DNA of 64,000 nt. It comes from Beroe forskalii. Its lineage: Eukaryota; Ctenophora; Nuda; Beroida; Beroidae. The stretch spans positions 1 to 64,000 of the forward strand of contig WFMF01000513.1 of the NCBI GenBank assembly GCA_011033025.1. Reading direction: 5' to 3'. The notes beneath the pieces were generated by a model that did no database searches, had not been told where the DNA came from, and saw only the letters and a program-made list of their open reading frames with translations. Positions 1 to 12,084 of this stretch are shown here, in pieces; positions within the stretch are counted from its first letter, which is position 1, and each line of letters begins with the position of its first letter. Both the position numbers and the translations under genes were made by a program.

Positions 1-151
1 TAACTCAGCCATTTTTGAATGAATTGATCTCAAATTTGAAACTGAGCGCGCGCACAGCGAAGGCGAAAACTCAATTTTTCAATCGATTTGATCGTCGGGA
101 AGGTTCCGTACAAAATTTTGAAATTTAGCGAATCCACAAAAACATATATAT

Positions 152-488
152 GGGGGCTGGCAAGCGCAGCGATGCGTACGCATCGCGTGTACGATTTCAG
201 TGCGAATAAGTTGTCATAACTTGGGCATCTTTTATCCAATCGATCTGAAATTTTGGTGGAAATCCAATAACGGGAAATTGCCCAAATTTCTTCGTGAAAT
301 GTGGGGAAATACATGAGATATTTCTCGTTAGAATCGCCGTCCAATGCTCGCCCTCGGACCCTTCGGGTCCTCGGGCTCGCAGCTCGGGCTTCGGCCCTCG
401 CTCTGTTAGGTTCGCCGTCCAATGCTCGCCCTCGGGCCCTTCGGGCCCTCGGGCTCGCAAACCGCCGCGGGGGGGCTTGCCAGCCCCC
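152..488. mobile_element. Short GC-rich element with 14-bp terminal inverted repeats
   Basis: The left end GGGGGCTGGCAAGC (152-165) is the exact reverse complement of the right end (475-488). Inside, a ~46-bp GC-rich unit is present twice (336-381 and 414-459), and each copy contains self-complementary CCCTTCGGG-type hairpins. The right end forms a hairpin followed directly by CTGAT. A related element with the same end motif lies at 24836-25081. No coding sequence and no clear target duplication are seen. A Helitron/Helentron-like non-autonomous element is possible because of the terminal hairpin plus CTGA-T, but this is inference; a MITE of another superfamily fits equally well. The first 150 bases of the window hold nothing recognisable. 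Confidence 0.6.
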
Positions 489-490
489 TG

Positions 491-1940
491 ATTAAGTGTC
501 GTAAGATCAACTCTTGTCGTGAGGTTAAACGCCCGTTTCCCCGAACTAAATAGCTTTTTTTTATCGAACTCTTGCACTATGCAGTAAACTATGTAAAGAT
601 GTCAAACTATGTTCTTACTTAGACATTTTAATCGCTGAAGTTGTAATATGAAAATAAGGAAGGTTTGTGAATATCATCCCACGTTGCCTCTCTCAATACA
701 CCTAAATCTTATAATCTGCATGCTCATAACCTACGTAGTAGTAGGAGGGAAGGGTGGATTGATTATACCTTTTAAGGTAAATCGAGACAATGTATTATGT
801 GCAGCGAGGTAAAACCGTGTTTAAATATGAAACATAAGCTCCAATATATTACTACGGGAAGAGATATTCCGAGGAACATCGATTGCCAGACTAGGTGGTA
901 CATTAACGTTCCTTGTTAGGCAGCAATCTCTGTTACATTCGTCAGAATAATATCCATGTCAAGATTTTAATGGGAATCCAAATGTATCCCTTGGTATTTT
1001 CTACCAGTAAGCTGTATGAGTGTATGAATTTGAAACTAGGGCCGCGGGAATAAGGAATGGCTTAAAGCATGTGCTGCGTGAAAAGTAGCTAGTTTCGAAT
1101 CATCGGTTTGCAACTTTAAAACATGATAATACCCTCAATCTCAACCGCCTATAACTTGTGCATAACCCAAGTGTTACCGTCAACTGGGTAATGTTACGTA
1201 TCATAAGTCCCGGGTGCCCCCGGGTGGCACTACTAGGTGGCACCTGCCTGAGAGACATGGCACCCGCCTCTCTCATTAACTCTCACTGTAACAGAAACAA
1301 ACTTCATGCTCTGTTCCGAGGAACATGCTCGTAACAAGGAGTTAACAAGAATCTAAGAATAGAATACCAGGTGTCTTTTAATTAGTGGGCAAGAGGAGAA
1401 AAAGAGTCATATGGCAACGATTTGACGCTAAAAGCTTGAAAGAAACGCGATTGAAACTTGACCCACACCGCACCACTGTTCGAATTTTACGTATGGTGCA
1501 TGGCATTGGAGCATAGAACACTGCAACAATCTCACAAAGGAAACTGTCGAATTCGCAGCCCAGAAAATCGGTATGTCCAAGTTTCGAGGTTTCATTTTTT
1601 CTAAAAACCTTCCAGGTAGAAATGTGAGATAACTAACTTGATGTATTCCTGTCTGTAGTCGACTACTTCTGGGTAGAGCTCCTCGACCGTGTTGTACAGT
1701 AACTTCTCCACTTTGGAGTAGATCCGGTACTCGAGACCTGAGCCCCACAACAGCTGGGTGATGTCTCCGATCTTCTCCTGAAACGGATTGTAGGTTGAGG
1801 GTTGTTGAGATGTTGTGTTTGATGCGCTGTAAATTGGGATTTTGTGTTTTGAAGCACAATAAATTGAGTTGTTGTGTTTTAGGCTGTGAGTTGAGATTTG
1901 AGATTCTGTACCTTTGTTGCCTTTGGTTGTTGCTGAACAA
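491..1940. repeat. Left arm of ~1.4 kb inverted repeat (partner 41779-43190)
   Basis: Reading this stretch in reverse complement gives, with small indels, the sequence that starts at the right edge of the gap. Matching landmarks include the tract around GGTGCCACCTGCCTGAGAGA (1230s here, 42440s there) and the coding exon at 1638-1777. Homology stops at the end of the small TIR element on this side. No gene other than that exon is seen. Confidence 0.85.
1638..1777 (-). CDS. Internal exon of an unrecognised protein
   Basis: On the minus strand a 140-nt open exon is bounded by a pyrimidine-rich acceptor ending TTTCAG (cut after 1778) and a donor GTTAGT (1632-1637). It encodes about 46 residues, beginning EKIGDITQLLWGSGLEYRIY and ending VVDYRQEYI, rich in charged and aromatic residues with no low complexity. 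I do not recognise the family. A degraded copy of the same exon lies in the inverted repeat arm at about 41949-42058. The rest of the gene is not identified in the window; flanking exons could be outside it or too short to call. The canonical splice sites and clean frame are the main support. Confidence 0.5.
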
Positions 1941-2661
1941 TCAATAATCATGATTTATGCTCCCTGTCTCAATGTAAGGAGATGTACTGATCTTAATAAA
2001 TGTTCATGTTTTCGTTACTGATTTGTGTGCATTGTTCACCGTTCAGTGTTCATGTTCGTGCGCTCATTGGATCTTAAGAATTGAATTTATACCCTCTTAA
2101 AAACATGCCAAAGAATGTTTTGCAAGTATGGTAAGTAGAACAATACCATCGGAGTGGTAAAGAGTTAGAACACTATTAGAGGTGGCGAACTCATTCATCT
2201 ACCATCCTTCACTGAGACGTGCGATATTCTGCTCTGTAAATTGTAATTAAAATCTAGACTTTAGAATGGCAGAATGCTGAAATGTTCCAGCCAATACGGG
2301 CAGTGTATTGGCTTATCCGCGCGTATGATCCTGAAATCTTCATGAACTCACAAAATTGATCAATCAGCGCGTGAGCTTTTTTGTTCTTACCTATACCCCT
2401 GACTCCTATGATAAAGCGAACAAAAGATTTAATATCATTTTCATGATATTTTACAGTGAATTGGAGAAAACCACTATGATTCATGAAGCAATACAAAGGG
2501 AGCAGTGACAGTGAGCACTACCTCACTACAGGTCAGACTGACTGTGCCATAGATCACTCCTCTCAAATCTACCACATGCACATTGCACACGTTACTCAAT
2601 ATGTTTCTACTTTCTTTACACGGGGATCTGATTCAGGTATTATCCCCCTTTCTCACCCCTA

Positions 2662-2752
2662 GCTCTCAAGGTATCTGCTGATATGGAGGTATCAGCTGTG
2701 TGACCTTGCTCTCAAGGTATCTGCTGATATTGAGGTATCAGCTGTGTGACCT
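2662..2752. repeat. Two tandem copies of a 46-bp unit
   Basis: GCTCTCAAGGTATCTGCTGA begins each unit (2662 and 2708). The copies differ by about one base, and each contains an internal inverted pair around GATAT. Confidence 0.85.
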
Positions 2753-2857
2753 AAGACGTTGCTGGTGGGAGGACACGTTCTCAATTACATGTTAAAACAG
2801 TAATAGGATATTAGTGAGTCTCTCTCTCCCCCCTATTGACAACTAACATTATAGATG

Positions 2858-2871
2858 GTTACCATGGCAAC
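2858..2871. promoter_or_regulatory. X-box-like palindrome
   Basis: GTTACCATGGCAAC is a 14-bp near-perfect palindrome matching the animal RFX-factor X-box consensus. A second copy is 84 bp downstream. Function is inferred from the motif only. Confidence 0.45.
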
Positions 2872-2954
2872 CACACACTCACATATAAATCCAGGTGCTT
2901 TGTAAAACGGTTTACAGCACACGACACACACATCAGAAAGAAGTTAATAACACG

Positions 2955-2968
2955 GTTGTCATGGTAAC
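2955..2968. promoter_or_regulatory. X-box-like palindrome
   Basis: GTTGTCATGGTAAC is one base off the RFX X-box consensus. It pairs with the site at 2858. Confidence 0.4.
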
Positions 2969-3732
2969 AGCTACCTATATTTTCAGTAATAATAACCACC
3001 ACCACCTGCAGAGCCTGCTGTCCTGGTCCTTACTGCTCTTAACATTGATACTGTCATCTTCAAATCAGTGAGGAATATGCGTGTGTTTTGAAGAGCACTT
3101 CTAACATTCTCTCATATAGTGGAATACTACTCGCTGCGCTGTGTAGTGCGTGTGTGAGTTAACTGAAAAACTACGAGTGTGGGTGGTCACGTGAGAGGCG
3201 AGCAAGCAGAACCAGTAGAGCTGTTAACCAATGGGAGAGCAGGGAGGGCATCACGTGACCCTAAGTAGCCACTGAGGGGTGGAGCATGGCAAGGTAACGT
3301 GTAAGGTGTGTGTGTGCGCAGGGAAGATACAGTTGTGAGAGTAACGGTTTACTTGAGATAGCGAGGACTGCTTGCTTGTAGTAACAAGCACCGAGTTTAG
3401 TTATACAGTTAGGGAGGAATGAGTACAGCTGCATAGCGTGGTTCATGGATTACTTCATGCAAGTACATGACTCATACTGTAACTCTTTACTTTTTATTTC
3501 AAACAGATCATCAAATTTTAAACGGAGAATCAACGAAATCTCGATATAACGATACTAATAACTGCTGCGCGCGAGATTCAGGCATTTCGAAATTTCAAAT
3601 TCAAAATTTCATGCAATCAGAATGACATCATTCCCAACTGTCATTTCAACTGTCATTTCCACCAACATTTCCAGCAAGTTAACCTACCATGAGTTTGAAG
3701 TTCACTACCATGAGTTTGAGGTTAGGACTTAC

Positions 3733-3945
3733 CATGAGTTTGAGGTAGGATTCTGACCAAGGCAGGGCTGGGTTCAGTTCACATTTCTGCGGGAAGTTGG
3801 CGGTAGGGGGAGCGGGTTGGGTGCGAGGGTAGGGGACCCCGTTAGGGCCCTGGGTCCGCGGGTAGGGGGCGCCGTTAGGGCCCTGGGTCCGCGGTATCTT
3901 CTCTGGTTTATGTTCCTCGATACTTGGGGGTTCTTCTCTACAACA
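3733..3945 (-). CDS. Exon of an unrecognised proline-rich protein (downstream exon)
   Basis: The minus-strand exon of 213 nt (71 codons, phase 0 on both sides) follows an acceptor CCCTGCCAG and ends at a donor ATG/GTAAGT (GTAAGT at 3727-3732). The predicted peptide starts CCREEPPSIEEHKPEKIPRT. It contains a tandem repeat of about 11 residues (PRTQGPNGAPY, PRTQGPNGVPY) and ends near ALPWSESYLKLM. The donor region is itself a tandem triplication of a TCAAACTCATGGTA-type unit (3690-3740), so the true splice position could shift by one unit. Its phase matches the upstream exon at 4145-4461, so the two probably belong to one gene. No family is recognised, and the next downstream exon is not found. 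Confidence 0.5.
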
Positions 3946-4144
3946 CTGGCAGGGAGACATGGGTGTTAGACAATTGATTAGATATTAGATACAAATGAGG
4001 GTACAAATGAGGGATGAAATAAATGAATTTTGGAAGGAAAAACGAAAGATTAAGGAACAATACATGCCTCAACAAGGAGGGTGCTTTTTTGCGGATTCGT
4101 TCCAAGTTAGAACTTTTACTTTTCAGAATCTAATCTCCCCGTAC

Positions 4145-4461
4145 CTGATTAGCTGTGTTGCACCTCTGATCCTGACTCCCCGTTCCATTGAGAGTGTGGG
4201 ACGTGTTGTTACACGGCTGTCCGCCGCACGCCCTCCCACAGTGCGGGGGCGCAACCCCCACCGTCCTGTTACACCTGTCTCCAGGCACCCCGTTACACGC
4301 CGTGTTACTCGCCCCGTTACACTTGTTACCAGACAGACACTTGGAGGAGGGGTTGGTGCCCCCCGGGGGGTTATCCGAGGTGGTGGTCCTGCTCCTCGTT
4401 ACTTTCCAGAACTGCAGGAGTTCCTCGTAGGACGGCATGCCCCCTTCTTTTTCATGCATAT
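4145..4461 (-). CDS. Exon of an unrecognised Cys/Asn-rich protein (upstream exon)
   Basis: A 317-nt open exon on the minus strand starts after a strong polypyrimidine tract ending CTAG (just above 4461) and ends at CAG/GTACGG (donor at 4139-4144). It contains MPSYEELLQFWK near its start and then a Cys-rich segment with repeated CNG tripeptides (CNGASNTACNG) and HCGRACGGQPC. The last codon is complete, so it joins in phase 0 to the exon at 3733-3945. The first ~30 nt and acceptor tract are duplicated at about 4590-4620, giving an alternative acceptor. The overlapping plus-strand frame (3995-4465) is read as a shadow because it crosses these splice signals. Function unknown; the Cys content would suit a secreted protein, which is inference. 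Confidence 0.5.
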
Positions 4462-4639
4462 CTAGGGGAGGAGAATGGGGGTTAGGATTATTAGGTGGGG
4501 TTAGGGGTATGTAGGGAATTAGTATATGGTGGTCAGAGGATGGGGTCCAGTGAGGGGTATGTGTTATACTGTTATACTTTGCCACATTTGCCCCTTCTTT
4601 TTCATGCATATCTAGGGGAGGAATTGTCTCAGTGAAAAC

Positions 4640-7600
4640 GCAAGTTCTCTAGTTTGATCTTGAAGTGAGAGGGTGAAGAAGAGGGTATTGTGTGAGCTGA
4701 GGAAGTGAAAAAATCCGGACTGAAAATTAAAACGAGAGGAATTGGCTATTAATCTTAATTTCGTTTGAATTTTGCATCTAAATTAAAAGACACGGAGGCC
4801 ATCCTTGCTATTCAAGAGAACTTTCAATGATTCTAAAATTAAAATTGAAAATATCCCTGCTCTTCGAGACATTACGTAATTCAAGATGAGGTAAACTGGG
4901 ACAGGCTGCAGACTGCAGAGTGCTCGAAGACTGCAAGATTCAACTACAACTGCTAATCTGCTAATTAGATTCAATCAACTCGTTAATTAGGGAGGCCGTT
5001 AACGGTGACATATAGGCACATAACATCCAACAGATTAACTCACCAAAGTTTGAATTTTAAAATTTAATTTTGAATTCCGAAGGAGATTTTCATCCGACTA
5101 TTATTAAATACAAGCAACAAGAAACTGGATTTGCCCGATTTGAGTCACTAAAAGTAGGGTTACCAACCAGAGAATATATATCGATTATTGGATTCCTTAC
5201 CCAACTACAAAACGATGTTAAATTCTCAGCGGTTATACTATAAGAGGTCACCAACGCTGCTTGACAGGGAAATGATTCAAGTAACGGGGGTATAATATTC
5301 TGCGTGGGACTGGTGGTGTAGCAATATAGGTGTTACCAGGAGGTGGAGTTAAGGAATTAAGCAAATACCTTTTATGAGGCGGAGTTAGGAAGTGTAGAAA
5401 ATAGGATGGGCATTAGTTAATGTTACGAAACAGGAGGCGTGAGCAGGCTTGAAAATTAGGAAGAATCTGATCCAGCTGAATGTTGGTGTGATGGGAGGAC
5501 CATGAGACATTGGAGGAATAACCAGCTCGGTCATTAAGAAGAATCTGATTGGGTCGGTGTATTGCCACTTATATAGTGGGTGGAGAATCAAGCGCCTAGT
5601 TTCACCAACATCAGAACCTATACCAGGATGGGCACGGGATCCTCAAATCCCTCCAATTTAGTAAATGCTTGAAATTAACCAAGGATTTCCACCGGAACAC
5701 GATAGATTTTACGGTCATATCAATGGATTTAAAATAGATAAACAGATAAACTCTACAAAAGTTTGGAATATTTTGCACTGCTATTTGGGCATCTGACACG
5801 TCATTCCTCCATGTTGCAGAGTACAATACTTACAATCACACAATATGATGAGCCCTAACATTGTTTTCGAAGGGTAATTAGAATGAAAAGAAGGATATAT
5901 ACCACTCCCTTGTTACTGCTCTATTCATCAGCCCAATTTAGCACAATATTGTCTTGTTGTTCTTGGAATCTTGGATATTTTAAATTCAATGGGTAATTAG
6001 ATAAAAAACGTTTTAAACTTCTAACATGCTTGATGGAAATGGAAAAATAATTTTTTGTCATGAAACTAAAATTTTGAGAACCCACAATGATTTCACTGCT
6101 GTAATACCACTTAAATCTATTGAAAGACATGCAATCTTCATGACTTACCAGAGAAATCCCAGAAACAAGAATCAAACAAGTCGTCAGCTTCGGAAGATTG
6201 CATCACCCCGGATGGAACGTGCACACTATTTAATTTACAAAATAAAACGTAAAGCACCGATATCAATCGGTCAGATGACTATGTTATTCGTATTTGATTA
6301 ACGCAAAATGAAGAAAGCCTGATGGATTATTAAGGCAGATCAGCAACCGAAATGACGAAGTCCGAAATGCATCATATGGAAAATGTACTGGTGTGTCGTG
6401 TCTTCTACACTGCAATGAGCTCAGCGCTTTGAATTAGAGCTGTTGTGTGCATAACATGCAATACGTTGCCATGGTTACGCTAGCGACAAGCACACTATTT
6501 TTAGTTGACGATCATGAAACACTCATTTCATTAATAGTTTGTACATTTTGCGCACGATTCTGCCACTAGGGGGGTCTGTGCTACACTTCGTTTTACCTAA
6601 TATAGCGATGTATAGGTTGCTGGTTCTCTGTATTATACCAGCTGAGATTGGTATAGATTAGCACACAGAGCCTGGGTGTTTAAAACCCCGGTTATTATGA
6701 TATATCCGTAACGTATTCCACCACTTCAGGATGCTAATTACACTTCCATCAGTCTGTGTGAGAACATTCATGTGACTTGGATAGTGACTCGAGTACTCAA
6801 GTAGCTGCCGAGAGAACGGATGAGAACTGTTTTGTGACTCAGCCAAACTCTACGAGGACACAATGAACATGATGGTGTGTTTATAATCAGCATCAAGAAT
6901 CTTGTCGCTCGCTAAAAGAGTAATAAAGCGAAAACTCCGAGAAGAATCGGAGGATCCAGCCAAGATCCAGGCAGAAAATTCAGCAAATCAGCAGAAGAGG
7001 GTGATGAATACAAAAACTATACCACTAATATTGTGAAATTGGTTAAACCATGGTTTAAACTACTGGCAATGAATACTAACAAGAAACGGAAAGTGACAAT
7101 CCGAGGAGCTTAGAAATCAGTTGCAAATCATCACGGTAAATACGATAGATCTTAAGCATTTATCATTTCATATTAAACTAGCAAGGTCCTAAACTAGGTA
7201 CTTATCCGGTAGTTAATCTAAGGCTGTTTTACTCACAAAGTACGGTGTCGACCTCACTGAGGATTATAATTGATTAAATTTTATTGCAAGGAGATACAGG
7301 ATAAAATATGAAAGTTTAGGCATATGACAGCTCGTTAATGACAAAACTGACTTGTAAGTTTGTATTAGGGGGTAGTAGCAGGGCTGAAATGGGTGAAGGA
7401 CATACCTTTCAAAAACCACACAATTCTAATCCCCTACGTCCGGATGGTATTTGGCTTGTCATAATAATTAATACAGTGATGAAGAAAATAGAGCTATTGG
7501 ATAGTCTGTTCAGGAATCAAGACTATAGGAAACCCCTAACCTTAGTGAAAAAACTGATGGTTGAAGCAGAGAAAAAATTTAACTTTACTCTTGCAGTCAA

Positions 7601-9690
7601 TAGGAGGTGGAGAACCCATGTCGAAAGGGACATGCCTCGGCAATTCGTGGCGAAGGCACCCCTTCATTTGCCTTTTGGCAAAGGAATATACTCACAATGA
7701 GGCATACCAGAAGGTGAAATGTCCTAGCTATATAAAGCTAGGGAATGTCTATTTAACGCATTCGGTCGGATTATATTGAGAGAGGATGGGGATGAATAAA
7801 ATATTTATTAAGCACAAATGAATTTATTAGCACAAAACTTAAATGAAATATTGTCTTATAGAGTTTCAGTTTAACGTAATATTATCAATATTTTGTTTGC
7901 TATTTGTAACCAAGAGATATGCACCGTGGTTTTTGCATCAAAATAGTACAACTAGCAGGCCCGTTGTGGCTTGTGCCAGCAAAAACACAGCTCACTCGGC
8001 GCTGCTGAGCAGCACCTCGTTCGCAAATTTGAAACACAACAATTCAATTTGATTGAATACTTTTAACTGCATCAAAAAACTTCCAATCAGATCAATAATT
8101 ACGGAGCAAGGAAATCAAAACAGCATTGAACGGAAATGAACACGCACGCAATTCATCTGCACGTGTACTCTTTCACCACTGCGCGCGTTTTTCAACTTGC
8201 CATGGGGCGTGACGCACAAAAAACAGAATTTGCGACTTTATAAGTAAGATGAGAATGCTCAACTGCAACTGCCTTTCTGTGACAAAATACCCATGAGTTT
8301 CTTGAATATCATAATGGGAGCCACATTACATCGGTGTCTGCTGCCTGGGAAGAGGATGGATACCTGGTGTTTCATGTACGGTTGGTAGAAGTCTCCATAA
8401 ATTGCTCCAATCTCCTGATTTGACCTTCAATTAACACGCATGAATTTTACCTTGTATAATAGCTATCAAATTATTGACCATTATGTCTGGAGTTCGAAGG
8501 ATCTGACGGCATAATGCAAATTGATGGAAAGATCATCATGCTTCCTCATTTAGTCATTATCGGGCAATAGAATTTCTTGTAAAATTGCAATACATTCTCT
8601 CATTTCATGACCATTGAATGACTTGCCGTTGAAGAGCTATTGTTCTCCCAGGCCTGTTATCGCACTCTTTATAAGCCGTAGGTATATACGGTAACGTTAG
8701 ATAAAATATAGATGTGCAAGACGAGATCGTAAATAAGTGGCCCCGCCCACTACCCAAACGCGTTAGATTACTCAATCCGTGTTACCGTGTCCCTTGGTTT
8801 ACTGCTGATTGAGCGATCGAAATGAGCATATGAGTACAAACTTGTGACGCCATGAACATGGTGTATTGCTTCCATTTTTATGAGTATCATTTCATTTGCG
8901 ACCGTGTTTTTATTTCTGATGTTCTAATTCAACATCGGGATGAAGATAATGCATACAAGAATAAAACCTTCCAGAGGCATTTAAGCTTAAACAAAATTCT
9001 GATAGGTGTCAGTGTTATACTCTTTACTTCAATATCAGTCAGCACCATCAAAATTTACCTAATCAATAATCCTAGTCATCTTGGGACACTTCTCTCGCCT
9101 AATTTGAGATACTCCTTTTACCTTATAATTTGAGATATCTCTCCTTGCCTAATTAGAGATGCTTCGACGCAAAAATACTTCTTTTATCGTGCTGTAATAA
9201 TTCCTGGATTCAGCAGATCTAATAGAGCATTAGCCATTGTCCAAAACCTTTCAAACTCACAAGACCTCAAGTTCATATTAATTCAGCGCAACCCTTCTAC
9301 CCATTGTGTTCTAGTCAAATACCTTCCTTTGTAAGTCGCTATAATCATCCTCCAAGCTCATTCTTATTCCCTCCATAATTCATGACTTCATTCACGTGAC
9401 ACCATTCCCTCCCCAATTACCTCATTTGTATATAAACAACTTTGAATCATTGTCTAAGGGCACTTAATCTTGTACGAGACGATCTTGGAACCGAATATCT
9501 AACTTGGAGATTGTAACTTAACTTTGATAAAACTTTAATAACCTAGAACTTACTAACTTATCGTTTCTTTTCGTTCCTAAATCTGACATCGAACCATGGA
9601 AGACTTATTATGAGACTTATCCAACTCGCTTCACTCGGTGAATAGCTCATCTTATCCACCTCGCTCCGCTCGGTAGATACAATAAGTTAC
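4640..9690. other. Long non-coding stretch, no gene supported
   Basis: Only short frames without coding character are present (for example 7338-7700 plus). Local features are an X-box-like palindrome at 6465 and a near-perfect GGTTTAAACC-type palindrome centred near 7054. CTCGCTYCRCTCGG-type short repeats occur at 9625-9675. No RNA gene was recognised. Confidence 0.45.
6465..6478. promoter_or_regulatory. X-box-like palindrome
   Basis: GTTGCCATGGTTAC, one base from the symmetric RFX X-box. There is no recognisable gene next to it. Confidence 0.4.
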
Positions 9691-9699
9691 ACCACTGCC

Positions 9700-10024
9700 C
9701 AGGCCCGTAGACTTCGGAAGAAAAGGTACCATTTCAAAAAAAATAGTTAAAATAAAAGTTTTTTATTTAATCATAATTATACTTTGGCTTGGTTAAATAG
9801 TGGCAGTTTACTAGTTTAATCTTATTAAACATGATTAAACTAGCTTCAATAAGTTATTCTGTTATTCTGTCTTGAGATTTATTTGATTGTATACTTTTTT
9901 CGATGCTCTAATTTTGAAATAATGCATGAAAAAATCATGCAATTAGGCTCGATCAAGAGTTATCCACCTCGCTTCGCTCCGGCGCAAGGCCCCCTCGTTG
10001 GAAAAAATCCTGGCTACGGGCCTG
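9700..10024. mobile_element. Non-autonomous hAT-type MITE (325 bp)
   Basis: The ends CAGGCCCGTAG (9700-9710) and CTACGGGCCTG (10014-10024) are perfect 11-bp inverted repeats. They are flanked by an exact 8-bp target duplication CCACTGCC (9692-9699 and 10025-10032). An 8-bp duplication with CAGG-type ends is the hAT superfamily pattern. There is no transposase inside; the interior is AT-rich. The CTCGCTTCGCTC motif near its right end resembles sequence just outside the left end. Confidence 0.9.
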
Positions 10025-10032
10025 CCACTGCC

Positions 10033-11750
10033 GTGATTTAACTATTGTTCTCCCACTCTAGCCAGTTAGATAACTGCTTATTATAATGTCAACGAATCTA
10101 TTCTATCATTGTTCAAGAGCAACTATTTAACTTGAAAACTTTATATTGGAATGATGTATTAGAATATTGATAATGGTGCAAGCACTCCTTTTGTGCTGCA
10201 AACTGTTCAAGCATAGTTACACTGAACTAATATCATAAAGCTTCAGGAGTAAAACCAATAATAATTATGCCAATATCGGTGATCAATAACGTTTCATAAC
10301 CTGACAATGAACTATCTTCGTCAAGAGTGGGTTCATGGTTAACAGCACAAGTGTTTCAGTGAGTAGTAAAGTAGTAAAGGCACTGCTTTCGAATTGCAAA
10401 GTGATTTCGAATTGAATCTGGACAACGTGAAACTGATGTCAGGTGAATCATATAATCAAATGAGTCTGCCTTTAAGGTCTGCCTTACTAGTTCCTTTTAA
10501 CGAGTAATCTTATCATTAAATGATTGGTTACAATGCAACTTTTGCAATTAGAAAGTATCTGATGCAGGTAACACCTTGCAAGGATATGATCAACTGGCAA
10601 GGAAAACACTCGGCTAATTGCATGGAGTTGGTAACGTGTTTAGCTAGCAATATTGTGGTTATCGTGTCAGCATACAGTGCAATAAAGCTCAATAAGCTAA
10701 TAATGGTGATTTGATACGTGCAAACCAAAAAGTTCTCTGATACCTTACAAACAAGCAAGGGTCAGGAGTTCAGAAATCATTCAATAATCTTAGAAAATAT
10801 CCAGAAACGTGGAAGAGCTCATCAAATCCACAGAACCGAACAAGTAAATTGCATAAACTTACAATCATTATTTATTAAATTGTAAATCGTGTAGCGGAAA
10901 AATCATAATAAGTATCGGGAGGAAATGTAGATTATTGGACTCTTGTTTTCTCAAGTAAAGTCGTAAAGTTGTGAAGTCATAAACATAAACTACTAACCGC
11001 TATTGAAGTCAACAATTTTATTGCAACAAATTTTAGTAATAGGATCTTTGAATTCAAGGACGAATGTTCCACTTTGAAAGCATGTATCAGTAAGAATTTT
11101 TCACTTTAAATTTCCTAGTCTCCCATTACTTTATTATAATGCTCAGTAATTGCTTATTGGCTCTCTACCCAGAGCCATGTTTTGATTCATTTTTGCGCGT
11201 CATGCATAACAGTTTATAGTCACGTGCAAACACAACTGGCACGTGTTACTTATCAACTTATCATTTCACTAAAGGAAAGTCACACACAATTCAGTCAAGT
11301 TCTACAAGAAGCATTCTTTGTTGTAGATTAATCTTGTTTTGTTTCATTCTTCGTCCGACATTGCGAAAAAAGTCGGTGTTATGGGACCCTAATTTATATA
11401 CCTACCAGGGATTGAAGAAGTACGTATCAGGGGCCCAACCATGAATATTGAATATTGAATATCATTAACTAGTGTCTGTGGGCGACAATCTGTGTGCCTG
11501 CGTATTCTATTAGATCATAATAATATTCTAGTACGATCAATCACCCTTATCTCGATTCTCAATATGCCTTATCAGTTCGTGTATCACGCACACATACCAC
11601 TTTCTCACCTTGTAAAATACATGTTGTAGGTGCCATAATTTTGAATTTTATATAAGGGCAGCAAGGTCGCAGGTTAAGTATAAGGTCGGATTAAATTTTG
11701 TTCCGATTTTGCTGTTCTAAAGGGCCGCATTTATGCAAGTAGGTGAAGAG
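10033..11750. other. Non-coding stretch, nothing recognised
   Basis: AT-rich sequence with short frames only (such as 10520-10714). No splice-bounded coding exon, RNA gene or defined repeat was found. Confidence 0.45.
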
Positions 11751-11752
11751 TG

Positions 11753-11802
11753 AACAGTGAACACTGTCCAGTACGTCAACAGTGAACACTGTCCAGTACT
11801 TT
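11753..11802. repeat. 25-bp direct repeat, two copies
   Basis: AGTGAACACTGTCCAGTA occurs twice, 25 bp apart. Confidence 0.8.
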
Positions 11803-11982
11803 GTTACTTTGAGGCTTTGACTGAGGCTCATCTGTATCTGGAAAGAGGTTATCCAGTTCATTAAGTTTACCTATCATTTGCATCATTTTTGATGATATTA
11901 TTATTAATTTGTACTTTGTGTATTCACCAGTCTTCGCATGAACATGAGTTTTACCAACTAAATAGTTCCTGATTAAACTCGT

Positions 11983-12034
11983 TCGTACCACTTATTCGTA
12001 CCACTTATTCGTACTACTTATTCGTACCACTTAT
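11983..12034. repeat. 13-bp tandem repeat, four copies
   Basis: TTCGTACCACTTA is repeated four times with one variant copy, 50 bp upstream of the PLAC8-family exon. Confidence 0.85.
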
Positions 12035-12084
12035 ATGTCACTTATGTAACATAAGTAAATCCTAACTATTTGACGCTGCAGATT

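Larger units (their letters stand above)
2753..3700. other. Non-coding stretch, no gene seen
   Basis: Apart from the two X-box-like palindromes at 2858 and 2955, I see no open frame with coding character, no RNA gene and no repeat with defined ends. Confidence 0.5.

Noticed and set aside
1428..1940. 170-codon minus-strand frame
   Set aside because: It overlaps the exon at 1638-1777 in a different frame and ignores its splice sites.
3995..4465. 156-codon plus-strand frame
   Set aside because: The minus strand has matching acceptor, donor and phase to a second exon; the plus frame has none and is Arg/Pro-rich as expected of an antisense shadow.
7338..7700. 120-codon plus-strand frame
   Set aside because: No recognised family, no splice or promoter support, and composition like its surroundings; length alone is not enough.
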